The notes under the pieces: model-generated
What the model saw: only the letters and a program-made list of their open reading frames with translations
Told to the model about the DNA's origin: nothing
Database searches by the model: none
Shown here: positions 27,458 to 34,582 of the stretch, in pieces
Numbering within the stretch: position 1 is the first letter of the stretch
Layout: each line of letters begins with the position of its first letter
Translations under genes and position numbers: made by a program
Origin: Sphingomonas yabuuchiae
GTDB lineage: Bacteria; Pseudomonadota; Alphaproteobacteria; Sphingomonadales; Sphingomonadaceae
Length of the DNA: 64,000 nt
Direction of reading: 5' to 3'
NCBI RefSeq assembly: GCF_014199595.1
Contig: NZ_JACHNX010000012.1
Location: forward strand, 1-64,000

Positions 27458-28348
27458 TCAGTCGCGAATCGCGTCGCTGGTCGTCTGCTCGGCCGACAGA
27501 AGGGCCTTTTTCGGCGTCAACGTGACCAGGGAAGGGGCCGCGACCCTGCGTTTCGGGGCGTCCACTGCAGGAGCATCTGCTTCGTTGAGCAAAACCCGGT
27601 AGTCAGGAATCGAGTCCAGGTCCGCGATGCCACGCAGAACGTGGCGAAAATGCTTCAGCGTGTTCTGATAGCCAAGCTGAAGGCGCAAATCGTTCAATCC
27701 GATCTGCACGGGACCATCGATACAGGTGGAGCGCGCGACTTCGTAAAGTCGTCGTTCGACTGGACCAAGCTGGAAATAGTCCGGCGAATATTCGAGGACC
27801 CGGCGATCGCGCAGGATCGCACGGTATAGCCAGTCACAAAGGCGGACTTTCACGCCCTTGAGACGTGGTTCACCGGTCCGTGTCTTCGTATATTGGAGTT
27901 GCGCCTCGGACAGCCACGAGAAGAAGCCCGTCTGGCCTTCGCCACCGGCTTCGATGTTCGTCTTGATCTGCGTACCCTGAAGCCGTCCTAACGCATCAGA
28001 GAGGCGTGTATAGGAGCGTGCAGAACCGCTGACCCCCGTCACTCGGAAGAGGTCGTGGGCCGTAAAGTAGAACTCCTGGGCCACGCGCTCGCCTGCATCC
28101 ATCTTCGAGACAAGCAAGCTCGCGATATACAGTAGGATCTCCTTGTCATAGATTGTGGCAACACCGCTGGGACCAGGGCCGATCTCTATGGAAACACTGT
28201 CAGTCTTATAGACTAAGGAGCGCTTCAGCGCAGTCTTCGACAGCGAAAAGAAGGGATAGGCCATGAGTGAGTGCTCACCGCGAACCTCGGTGAGGAGCGG
28301 ACTGTCGAGGACGAAGAGGTCGCCCTGCGTGGGAGAGGTGCCCGTCAT
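27458..28348 (-). CDS. repA: Plasmid replication initiator RepA (RPA family)
   Basis: A 296-residue protein of the RepA replication initiator family. It shows the tandem winged-helix layout (MAYPFFSLSKTALKRSL near the start, FTAHDLFRVTGVSGSARSY, and LQLGYQNTLKHFRHVL in the second domain). It should bind the iterons on both sides and start replication. The ATG at 28348 has GGGCGG upstream; a TTG nine bases earlier is also possible. Iterons close to its start suggest autorepression. Confidence 0.88.
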   Translation of the reverse strand: MTGTSPTQGDLFVLDSPLLTEVRGEHSLMAYPFFSLSKTALKRSLVYKTDSVSIEIGPGPSGVATIYDKEILLYIASLLVSKMDAGERVAQEFYFTAHDLFRVTGVSGSARSYTRLSDALGRLQGTQIKTNIEAGGEGQTGFFSWLSEAQLQYTKTRTGEPRLKGVKVRLCDWLYRAILRDRRVLEYSPDYFQLGPVERRLYEVARSTCIDGPVQIGLNDLRLQLGYQNTLKHFRHVLRGIADLDSIPDYRVLLNEADAPAVDAPKRRVAAPSLVTLTPKKALLSAEQTTSDAIRD

Positions 28349-28363
28349 GCCGCCCAATCCCGG

Positions 28364-28484
28364 GTCCGCAAAAGCACGAAAGCCCGCTCGCGAAGGTCCG
28401 CGAAAACACGAAGGGCGGGAGTGCCACCGAGGGAAAACGCTCGGAACAGCGCACTATCGGAGTGAAGTTCGTGTTTTTGCGGAC
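28364..28484. repeat. Second iteron cluster in front of repA
   Basis: Three further copies of the same unit: two in opposite orientation at 28364-28380 and 28396-28412 (read GTCCGC...CACGAA; starts 32 bases apart), and one in forward orientation at 28468-28484. They lie 16-136 bases upstream of the repA ATG, the place of a Rep-bound operator, and the pair of orientations would allow handcuffing with the downstream cluster. Confidence 0.75.
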
Positions 28485-28678
28485 CGACCGCGCGCCCGAT
28501 GCTGGGAGCCACGCGGAGGGTCGTTTCGACATGGAGTTCGCGCAGATTCATACGAGCCGCTGTAACAGGTTGGCGCCGCAGTTCACAGTCGTTGCTCGGG
28601 CAGGTCGCGCGTTCCTGCTACTGCTGCAAGCGCCATAGGGTCTCCTAAGTGGCTCACTAACGCGTCTCTCATCGCCGG

Positions 28679-29137
28679 CTATCCGGTCGCGCGGGACGAT
28701 GCGATCTGGAGATCGAGCCACTCCTCTGCGGCATTCCTCAGCCGTGGAAGCATCGACACGTTCGCTCGGCGCCGATCTGCCGGGTCGGGGATGCGCTCTA
28801 TATAGCCGACCGCTTCAAGCTGCTCGATATGCCTGAGCGCAGTGGTCATTGACGCCCCGCTGAGGGAGCAGAGTTGCGACACCGCGATGTCACGGTGCTC
28901 GCCCTGCGCTACATAGAGCTCAAGGATCATATCCCAGCTGGGATCGAGGAAGCGCGCCCCGGAAAAGCAGCGGGTGCGTCGACGGCGCCCGGCCAAAATC
29001 GCCTTAGCTTCGCCAAGGCGCAGGTCCGCGATCGTGCCCCCGGCAGCGGCGGCAGATAGCAGGCTTTCCTCGACGGCCTTACGCGGAAGACGGACGATGA
29101 CGTCGATCAGTTCGTCGCCCGCTGATGCTGAAGCCAT
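28679..29137 (-). CDS. MarR-like winged-helix protein
   Basis: The 152-residue protein has a winged helix in its second half (ILELYVAQGEHRDIAVSQL, SLSGASMTTALRHIEQLEAVGYIERI) preceded by a helix-rich N-terminal part of about 60 residues. It is the last gene of a four-gene minus-strand set (HTH, small helical protein, membrane protein, this one) and overlaps the membrane-protein gene by 31 bases. The ligand and targets are unknown. Confidence 0.8.
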   Translation of the reverse strand: MASASAGDELIDVIVRLPRKAVEESLLSAAAAGGTIADLRLGEAKAILAGRRRRTRCFSGARFLDPSWDMILELYVAQGEHRDIAVSQLCSLSGASMTTALRHIEQLEAVGYIERIPDPADRRRANVSMLPRLRNAAEEWLDLQIASSRATG

Positions 29138-29589
29138 GATCGTCGCGATCCATTTTTCAGATAGGGCGCAGCATCACGCGGCAATCGCATCGTTCCCAGC
29201 GCAAGCGCGCCAAGCGCGAGATAGGCGTAGATACCGAGACCTGTGTGATAGGCGAAGAGTGGAATGCCGGGCAGTAACGCTCCGCACAGGCTCATAAACA
29301 GGCCGCCCAGCGCGAAGCCGGCTGCCCAGATCGGCCAGAAACGGATAGTCGTCACACCTAACCAAAAGAAGCCGCAGGCGACTCCCAGGTCCACAACCAA
29401 CGTTGGAAAGTGCCCGGGATCCCAAGCGACCTTGGTAGAATAAACGCGCAGACCGGTCGTGAGAGCGAAGCCCGCCAAGTTTATTAAAACACCCAGTCGC
29501 TCAGGCCTCCCGCCGCGTACGAGAGCGAACAGAAGAACCACTGCCATTATCGCATTGAACAGTAAGGCGAGTAGAACTTCCACTTTCAT
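29107..29589 (-). CDS. Small polytopic membrane protein of unknown function
   Basis: The 160-residue protein has five or six hydrophobic segments (for example VLLALLFNAIMAVVLLFAL at 5-23 and YAYLALGALALGT near 121-133) with short loops. No conserved domain is recognised. It lies between a small helical protein gene and the MarR-like gene, overlapping the latter. The same four-gene order suggests a membrane-linked regulatory unit, which is inference. Confidence 0.68.
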   Translation of the reverse strand: MKVEVLLALLFNAIMAVVLLFALVRGGRPERLGVLINLAGFALTTGLRVYSTKVAWDPGHFPTLVVDLGVACGFFWLGVTTIRFWPIWAAGFALGGLFMSLCGALLPGIPLFAYHTGLGIYAYLALGALALGTMRLPRDAAPYLKNGSRRSWLQHQRATN

Positions 29590-29602
29590 ACGCGGGTTCG
29601 CT

Positions 29603-29950
29603 TCAGGCAGTGGCCACTTCGACCGGTGATTCGATTTCGGCGTTCATCGGCGGCTTTGGGAGATTTTCTCCCCAGCTCGTCTCGTTCAGGCCGAGATGAC
29701 GGCCGACCCGCTCCGTGAAGGGGTGAGCCCGCATCGCCATCTGATCCTGACCTTCGACCAGAGCAGCGAGCGCAGCTACCGTCGCTTTGACGGTTCGCTG
29801 CGCCATCGCCGGCGAGAGCCGATGAACCTCCGTCGCATCGAGCGTCGTCAAGAGGAACTGGGCGGTGTCGCGCGCCGCCAGGTTGATCGATCGCTCCGCC
29901 TTGCGAAGTTCATCCGCCACGATGCGACCAGTATTCTCGAGTGCCTGCAT
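29603..29950 (-). CDS. Small helical protein of unknown function
   Basis: This 115-residue protein is mostly amphipathic helix (GRIVADELRKAERSINLAAR, then MAQRTVKATVAALAALVEGQ) with a Pro-rich acidic C-terminus. It has no signal peptide and no recognised domain; the helical pattern is somewhat phasin-like. It sits 13 bases before the membrane-protein gene and 27 bases after the HTH gene. Confidence 0.65.
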   Translation of the reverse strand: MQALENTGRIVADELRKAERSINLAARDTAQFLLTTLDATEVHRLSPAMAQRTVKATVAALAALVEGQDQMAMRAHPFTERVGRHLGLNETSWGENLPKPPMNAEIESPVEVATA

Positions 29951-29977
29951 TACGTCTCCTTGGGCGCCGCAGCGCCG

Positions 29978-30475
29978 CTACCGTACCTTGAGGCCGAGCA
30001 GGAACGTCAGCGTCAGCATCACCATACCCGCGACGGTCAGGCCGATTGGAGTGAGGATCGCAATGATCGCACTCCAGATCGCCGCCTGCTTCCAGGTGAG
30101 CATGTTCGCTGCCGCCCCTGCGGTCGGCAACGGCGGTGGGAGAGGAAAGACGTGCTCATCGCTAGGTAGGACGATTGCAGGGGGCAAAGCCTCTACCCCT
30201 GCATCGTGCTCCGCGACGATCCGGGCGGCGTCGATCCGGCTCGTGGTGCCCAGCAAATTGTTAGCCTTCAACAATTGCTTATCGACAGCGCGGGGACTTG
30301 CCCCGGTTAACATCGCGATCTCCTTCGAACTTCGATGCTGGTAAACGAGACGGAGGTAGGAGAGCTGCCGTTCGCTCAATTGGTCGACAGGCGATGGTCG
30401 GTCAGAGCGCGCGGGGCTATCCGTGGCGGTTTCGCTGGCATCTGTCTTGTCGTATCCAGCGGGTGATATTTCCAT
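29978..30475 (-). CDS. LuxR-type HTH protein with C-terminal membrane segment
   Basis: The 165-residue protein has a LuxR/GerE-like helix-turn-helix at about residues 33-80 (LSERQLSYLRLVYQHRSSKEIA, here SERQLSYLRLV and SPRAVDKQLLKAN). This is followed by a Pro-rich stretch and a hydrophobic C-terminus of about 30 residues (WSAIIAILTPIGLTVAGMV) that should anchor it. Membrane-tethered HTH proteins of this build occur in sphingomonads. It is the first gene of the four-gene unit. No receiver domain is present, so the input is unknown. Confidence 0.72.
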   Translation of the reverse strand: MEISPAGYDKTDASETATDSPARSDRPSPVDQLSERQLSYLRLVYQHRSSKEIAMLTGASPRAVDKQLLKANNLLGTTSRIDAARIVAEHDAGVEALPPAIVLPSDEHVFPLPPPLPTAGAAANMLTWKQAAIWSAIIAILTPIGLTVAGMVMLTLTFLLGLKVR

Positions 30476-30870
30476 GTGTCGACCCTGCAGGATGGAGCGA
30501 TTCGCCGCCAGAAGTTCCGTAATCCATGTTGGGACGCGTCGTTCCAGCAGAACAGCCGGCCCGCGGGAAACGAACGGTAGCGAACCGATCCCGCGAAACT
30601 GTCATTCAGCAAACAGGCGGACGTAGCGGCGGGCAGATTGGCTCCCTTGAGATCGGGTGGTTGTCACGGTCGCAGTGCGGTACAGGCCGTCGGCTTTGCC
30701 TAGCGTCGCCGTACCCGCGGTCAGGCCGATCTGGCAGCAAGGGAGGAGAAGCGGCGCCGCCTTCCAAGTACAAGGCGTTAACGACTACCCGGTACAGGTT
30801 GTCGCCGGCTCCCGTACGGGACACGCGTGACCACTGGTACTTGTATCCGGCATGGCGAGCGCGTACATGG
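30476..30870. other. Gene-free upstream region of the HTH unit
   Basis: This stretch must hold the promoter of the left-running HTH unit. Open frames at 30526-30921 (plus) and 30606-30824 (minus) have no recognisable content and no convincing ribosome binding sites. Nothing else is identifiable before the structured segment to the right. Confidence 0.35.
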
Positions 30871-30876
30871 AGCGGG

Positions 30877-31011
30877 CAGGGAGACCTGCAAAGCGACTTA
30901 TTCCGGCCCCGTGTTGGATGAGCGCTGTGGCTACCCAGGGTCTCAAACCCTGGTTGCCGGCCACCATTCTCCCTGACACGTTTCTGAGCCGCCCTTCGGG
31001 GCGGCTCTTTT
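30877..31011 (+). ncRNA. Candidate structured small RNA ending in an intrinsic terminator
   Basis: Nested complementary segments suggest a folded RNA on the plus strand. CAGGGAGA (30877-30884) pairs with TCTCCCTG (30968-30975); inside it GTGGC (30927-30931) pairs with GCCAC (30960-30964); and inside that CCAGGGT (30935-30941) pairs with ACCCTGG (30947-30953) around CTCA. A strong terminator follows at 30986-31011. No plus-strand gene lies downstream, so this is not a leader. No known RNA family is recognised. Confidence 0.45.
30986..31011 (+). terminator. Rho-independent terminator
   Basis: GAGCCGCCC (30986-30994), loop TTCG, and GGGCGGCTC (30999-31007) form a perfect nine-base stem with a stable tetraloop, followed by TTTT. 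The T-run is on the plus strand, so it ends a transcript coming from the left; the same stem may help end the minus-strand DUF3800 gene that stops at 31016. Confidence 0.85.
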
Positions 31012-31015
31012 CGTA

Positions 31016-31627
31016 TCAGAGCAGATCGATCCCGTACTTTTCACGCAAGCCCTGCGCGTTCATCTCACCATCCACGATCCAGCGCCGCGCATAGGCCACG
31101 ACATCGGCAAGCTGAAGCAGCCGGGAGGCCCCGGAATCAAGGCGGACGACCCGATTGACGCCTCTGAAGCGACCGTCGTCCTTGCGCGCCCGCTCCATCT
31201 CGGCATCAAAATCAGGGTGATCGTTATGCTGATTGACGTCGGTGATGACATCGACGTTGCCGACGCTGTCGCGCCCGAGCACTGAACGAAACCGCTTCAT
31301 GCCGATCTTCACCGTCTCGACGACCGCTTGTGCATAGACGACCGGCGGGGCCCCCTGCCGCCCCTGAAAATGTTGGTTGATCATCACCACCCGATCGAGG
31401 TCGGCGCCAGCACGCAGGCGATCGAGCAGTCCTTGAAGATAGCCGTTCGCCATTTTCACGGCATGGACCTCGTTTGCATCCGCCGGCAGCAGGTCGCTGA
31501 ACGCCTTGTCGAGACGCCCGGCTTCCCGAGCGAGGACGAAAAGCGCGCCGAGCTGAAAGGGGCCGCTGCCGGCGGTCCCGGACTCGTCGATGAAGCACAG
31601 CACCTTCTTGTTCAGGCCCTTCGTCAC
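31016..31627 (-). CDS. DUF3800 protein (RNase H-like fold)
   Basis: The 203-residue protein has the DUF3800 hallmarks: FIDESGTAG at residues 12-20, with the Asp-Glu pair of an RNase H-like active site, and LQLADVVAYA near residues 170-179. It probably acts on nucleic acid, but no family member has a settled role; several lie in mobile or defence regions. It starts at GTG immediately after the TGA of the wHTH gene, so translation is coupled. Confidence 0.78.
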   Translation of the reverse strand: MTKGLNKKVLCFIDESGTAGSGPFQLGALFVLAREAGRLDKAFSDLLPADANEVHAVKMANGYLQGLLDRLRAGADLDRVVMINQHFQGRQGAPPVVYAQAVVETVKIGMKRFRSVLGRDSVGNVDVITDVNQHNDHPDFDAEMERARKDDGRFRGVNRVVRLDSGASRLLQLADVVAYARRWIVDGEMNAQGLREKYGIDLL

Positions 31628-32155
31628 TCAGGCCTCCGCATCCGCCGGAGCCGCCGCTGGTCGGCGGCGCCGCATGCCAGGGCGGGCGACGGCCTGCCGC
31701 TTGGCACGCGCTTCTTCGGCTGCCTCACGGAAGTCCGGCTCGATCTCGGCCAGCTTGTCGACCAGTCCCTGAAGATCATATTCGTTCGAGATCTTGCCAC
31801 GGTGCGACGCACGGCGTTCGATCCGGCGCACGAAGCCCGCCTCCTCCAGTTCCGCGATGTAGCGCTGCACCTGGCGCTCGCTGAGGTTGAGGCGCAGTGC
31901 AAGATCGGCCTTCTTCGGAAAGGGCTTACGGCCGGCATCCCACCAGAAATCGGCGAGCTGGATCAAAACGGCAAGCTGGGTCGGGTTGAGCCCGAGACGT
32001 CGCTGCGCGCGAAGCAGCAGCGAAGGCAACATGCAGAACCCGAGCGCGATCACCTTTGCGCCCCATTTATTGGCGGCCGCACCCGACTTTCGAGGCGCTT
32101 TCGCCGCGGATGCCGCTTCCAGCTGGCCATCTTCGCTTTCGATCTTGTCACTCAT
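31628..32155 (-). CDS. Winged-helix DNA-binding protein
   Basis: A 175-residue protein with a central winged helix (PTQLAVLIQLADFWW, PFPKKADLALRLNLSERQVQRYIAELEEAGFV, here PKKADLALRLNLSERQVQR) and a basic Ala/Arg-rich C-terminus. The ATG at 32155 follows GGAGACATCGG. It is coupled to the DUF3800 gene. A large hairpin lies 59 bases upstream of its start and could be its operator or attenuator. The fold resembles replication and MarR-type regulators; no target is evident. Confidence 0.75.
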   Translation of the reverse strand: MSDKIESEDGQLEAASAAKAPRKSGAAANKWGAKVIALGFCMLPSLLLRAQRRLGLNPTQLAVLIQLADFWWDAGRKPFPKKADLALRLNLSERQVQRYIAELEEAGFVRRIERRASHRGKISNEYDLQGLVDKLAEIEPDFREAAEEARAKRQAVARPGMRRRRPAAAPADAEA

Positions 32156-32213
32156 CCGATGTCTCCGTAGGCTCGCAGATGAGCGCTTGATAGGCCGAAG
32201 ACAAGACTGACCG

Positions 32214-32280
32214 ACCGGACACCTCTGCCTGGTCGGGAGGAGACAGATGCATCTCCTCGGACGAGGCAGAGGTGTCCGGT
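32214..32280. repeat. 67-base near-perfect hairpin with nested inner stem
   Basis: Arms 32214-32234 and 32260-32280 are inverted repeats of 21 bases with one mismatch (ACCGGACACCTCTGCC... / ...GGCAGAGGTGTCCGGT). The spacer itself pairs (GAGGAGA 32238-32244 with TCTCCTC 32252-32258), so almost the whole segment can fold as one hairpin. It lies between the tyrosine recombinase stop and the wHTH start. No T-run follows, so it is not a classical terminator. Confidence 0.75.
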
Positions 32281-32299
32281 CTGAATAAGGACGCAAGTA

Positions 32300-32325
32300 A
32301 CCCGATTAACCCGTAAACCGATTAA
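32300..32325. repeat. Short direct repeat CCGATTAA
   Basis: ACCCGATTAA (32300-32309) and AACCGATTAA (32316-32325) are direct repeats 16 bases apart in the AT-richer part of the 312-base gap between the recombinase and wHTH genes. They could be a protein-binding site; nothing else points to a role. The rest of this gap (32326-32467) holds no recognisable gene or signal. Confidence 0.4.
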
Positions 32326-32467
32326 GCGAGATAAACAGGTACCAGACAAAGACGTCCGGTCGATTATCTTAAAGCGCAGCGGCGGCCGAGCGACCCGCCC
32401 TGACTGGACGGACGCAGAGCGTGCCCTCAAACCGGATCGGATCTCGGATCGCCACGTTGCGCGATCT

Positions 32468-33502
32468 TCAGAGGAACTTGTCGCCGGCGTGGTCGCGAAA
32501 CGCTTCGTGATCGCGGACATAGCCGCTGACCGTCTCGATCGACCGGTGGCGGCTGTGGTCCTTCATCTTGAAAAGGTTCGCGCCTTGGCGTCCCGCCTCG
32601 GTGAGGAACCCAGCGCGCAGCGAATGGCCTGAGAACAGTTCGGGGTCGTAGCCCGCGGCGGCCGCGCGCGCTTTGACCACCAGTGCGACGCCGCGATCGC
32701 TCATCGGCTTTTCGGTCAGGCGCCCTTGTGGGGTCAATTTCCGGAACAGGAAGCCATCCGTGATCGGCGCCGCCGATATCCAGGCTTTATATAAGGCGAC
32801 TGGTGCGATACGCCGGCGATCGGGAATGACCACGTCGGCGCCCCGTCCAAGCTGGTCGCCCTTGGCATGCGGCACATGGATGCGCAGACCCTCGGCCAGC
32901 TCGGTCACCTGCGAAAAACGGATCGCCACCAGCTCGGAGCGGCGGAACGCCCCGCCCATGCCAACTGCGAGCAGTGCCCTGTCGCGCAAGCTGCGGACGC
33001 TGTCGCCATCGATTGCGCGCAGCATGTCACGCAGGATATCGCCGTCAGCAGCGCGTTTCTTCGCGACCGGCTGGTCGCGCTTATCGGCACGCACGCCGCG
33101 CATCGCGCGCTCCAAGATGTTGGCGTTCACCTGATCGGTCGGCGGCGGGTGCCCCGCCGCGCGGTGGGCGAAGATGATCGCGGCGAGCCGTCGGCCGATG
33201 GTCGAGCGCGCGCGGCCCTGATCGGCGAGATCGGTCAGGAAGGCCGCAACGGTGACTGGCGTCGCTGGAAGGGTGACCAGCGCTCGCGCCGCGCACCATT
33301 GTTCGAAAATCGCCCAGTCTGACCGGTACGCACGTAGCGTCGCCGACGACGACGCACGCTCCATGTAGCGGGCGATCCGCTCCTGGTCATCGATGCCAAG
33401 CCCGGCGAGCGGCAGGTTCGCCTGTGCGACATTCACCAGGCTCTGGCGATCATCTAGCTGCGAGTGATCGTCGGCTATCGGCTCATCGTCGTCTATCGTC
33501 AT
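32468..33502 (-). CDS. Tyrosine recombinase/integrase
   Basis: The 344-residue protein has an N-terminal SAM-like core-binding domain (about residues 40-130, ATLRAYRSDWAIFEQWC) and a C-terminal catalytic domain. The catalytic residues are visible: Arg in AFRRSEL, Lys in PHAKGDQ, HxxR in HSLRAG, His in SRHRS and the Tyr nucleophile in SGYVRD. The ATG at 33502 overlaps the stop of the upstream proteasome-fold gene (TGATG), so both are cotranslated. It resembles plasmid and phage integrases; its target site is unknown, though a large hairpin lies just downstream. Confidence 0.88.
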   Translation of the reverse strand: MTIDDDEPIADDHSQLDDRQSLVNVAQANLPLAGLGIDDQERIARYMERASSSATLRAYRSDWAIFEQWCAARALVTLPATPVTVAAFLTDLADQGRARSTIGRRLAAIIFAHRAAGHPPPTDQVNANILERAMRGVRADKRDQPVAKKRAADGDILRDMLRAIDGDSVRSLRDRALLAVGMGGAFRRSELVAIRFSQVTELAEGLRIHVPHAKGDQLGRGADVVIPDRRRIAPVALYKAWISAAPITDGFLFRKLTPQGRLTEKPMSDRGVALVVKARAAAAGYDPELFSGHSLRAGFLTEAGRQGANLFKMKDHSRHRSIETVSGYVRDHEAFRDHAGDKFL

Positions 33503-34359
33503 CAGCCGAAGATCCCGCCAGCCCGCCATTCGCCGATGCGGGCAATCGCTTCGTCGGCGTAGGGGCGGGGGAGACCATCGTCCGGATCGCGCCAACCGGG
33601 ATAAAGCTCGACGCTACCGCCACTTACACGCGCCAAGGCGATCGAGCCGCCGATATCGCTTCCTGCGTCCGCCGCGATCACCGCCTTGATCGCCCGCGCC
33701 GGCACATACTCGATGCTGCCGCCGAAACCCCCGTCGATGGCCGCACTGATCTCCGGTTTATGACTTCCCAGAAGATGGAAGCTCCCCGGCTGAGAAAGGT
33801 CAATCTCGCGCGGACCATAGAGGCGTCCGGCCTCATCACATCCGAATTTGAAGACCTGCACCGGCGGGTTGCCCGTGCGGTGCGGGGTTTGACCAACCAC
33901 GAATGCCTCGAAGCGCCGCTCCGTTTCGCCGGCGTAGCGCGCGCCGATACGGCCGATCATGTCGGCAATGTCGCTGATCGTCGGAAATTTCTCGAACGCA
34001 GGGCCGTGCATCGCCTTCAGATACGAGGTCGCCAGCTGATACGTCGCGCTCGCTGGTTGAGTGTCACCAGCCCAGGCGAAGGCGATTTCGGAGTGGTAGG
34101 TTGGCGTCATGCCGGGACCGCCATCCTCGTGCTCCTGGAAGAACCGCAGCGTGATCGGGAGAATCTTCATCGCGGCGTCGGTCGTCGGGATGCGGCCATG
34201 CTCGGTCGGCATGCTGATCCGGCTATCGGCGGCCAGCCAGATGTCGCCCTCGTGGATCCACGGCTCGACCGGAAACTCCGGCGGCTCGCCCTCCCATGCT
34301 TCAATCAAGCTTCCTCGATCCATCAGCTCGCGCCGCCGCCAAACTACCACACTCGTCAT
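33502..34359 (-). CDS. Proteasome-fold (HslV-like) Ntn-hydrolase candidate
   Basis: This 285-residue protein starts MTSVVVW, so removal of Met would expose Thr as N-terminal nucleophile, as in HslV (TTIVSV). It continues with IWLAADSRIS, like the IAGD strand bearing Asp17 of HslV, and AAMKILPI, which places a Lys where Lys33 would be. FAWAGDTQPASATYQL then resembles the FAGGTADAF helix start, and FHLLGS the IGSGG loop. An insertion of about 30 residues follows the first strand and the protein is longer than HslV. These matches are by eye. The gene is coupled to a tyrosine recombinase. If the match is right, this is a proteasome-related peptidase or amidase in a mobile element. Confidence 0.6.
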   Translation of the reverse strand: MTSVVVWRRRELMDRGSLIEAWEGEPPEFPVEPWIHEGDIWLAADSRISMPTEHGRIPTTDAAMKILPITLRFFQEHEDGGPGMTPTYHSEIAFAWAGDTQPASATYQLATSYLKAMHGPAFEKFPTISDIADMIGRIGARYAGETERRFEAFVVGQTPHRTGNPPVQVFKFGCDEAGRLYGPREIDLSQPGSFHLLGSHKPEISAAIDGGFGGSIEYVPARAIKAVIAADAGSDIGGSIALARVSGGSVELYPGWRDPDDGLPRPYADEAIARIGEWRAGGIFG

Positions 34360-34582
34360 GGCCGCGACCGTACCCGAAGCTGTAGGTTTTCCCGAATCAG
34401 TGGACGACGTCGCGCTCTGGAGCGTGCACCTTTAAGGGCAGACTTGAACCTGAAAGAGTGGATGTTCCGCGGCTAACGCGCAGCTGGATCTATGCAGGTT
34501 GCGCTAGCAGGTTACCTAGGTCGTATCTGCTGATGCTCGGCGCAATCGAGCACACGACGGCAGGCCAGCCCTCGACCTCCGC

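Noticed and set aside
27279..28484. Repeats near repA as a CRISPR array
   Set aside because: The repeat unit is 17 bases with spacers of only five to 15 bases, varies between copies, and flanks a replication initiator gene; these are iterons.
30526..30921. Open frame of 131 codons on the plus strand
   Set aside because: No ribosome binding site, no domain, and its 3' part overlaps the structured segment that ends in a terminator.
30927..30966. A tRNA ending in CCA (GCCGGCCACCA)
   Set aside because: The expected T arm with TTCGA/TTCAA is missing and no matching 5' acceptor strand or D arm is found at the right distance.
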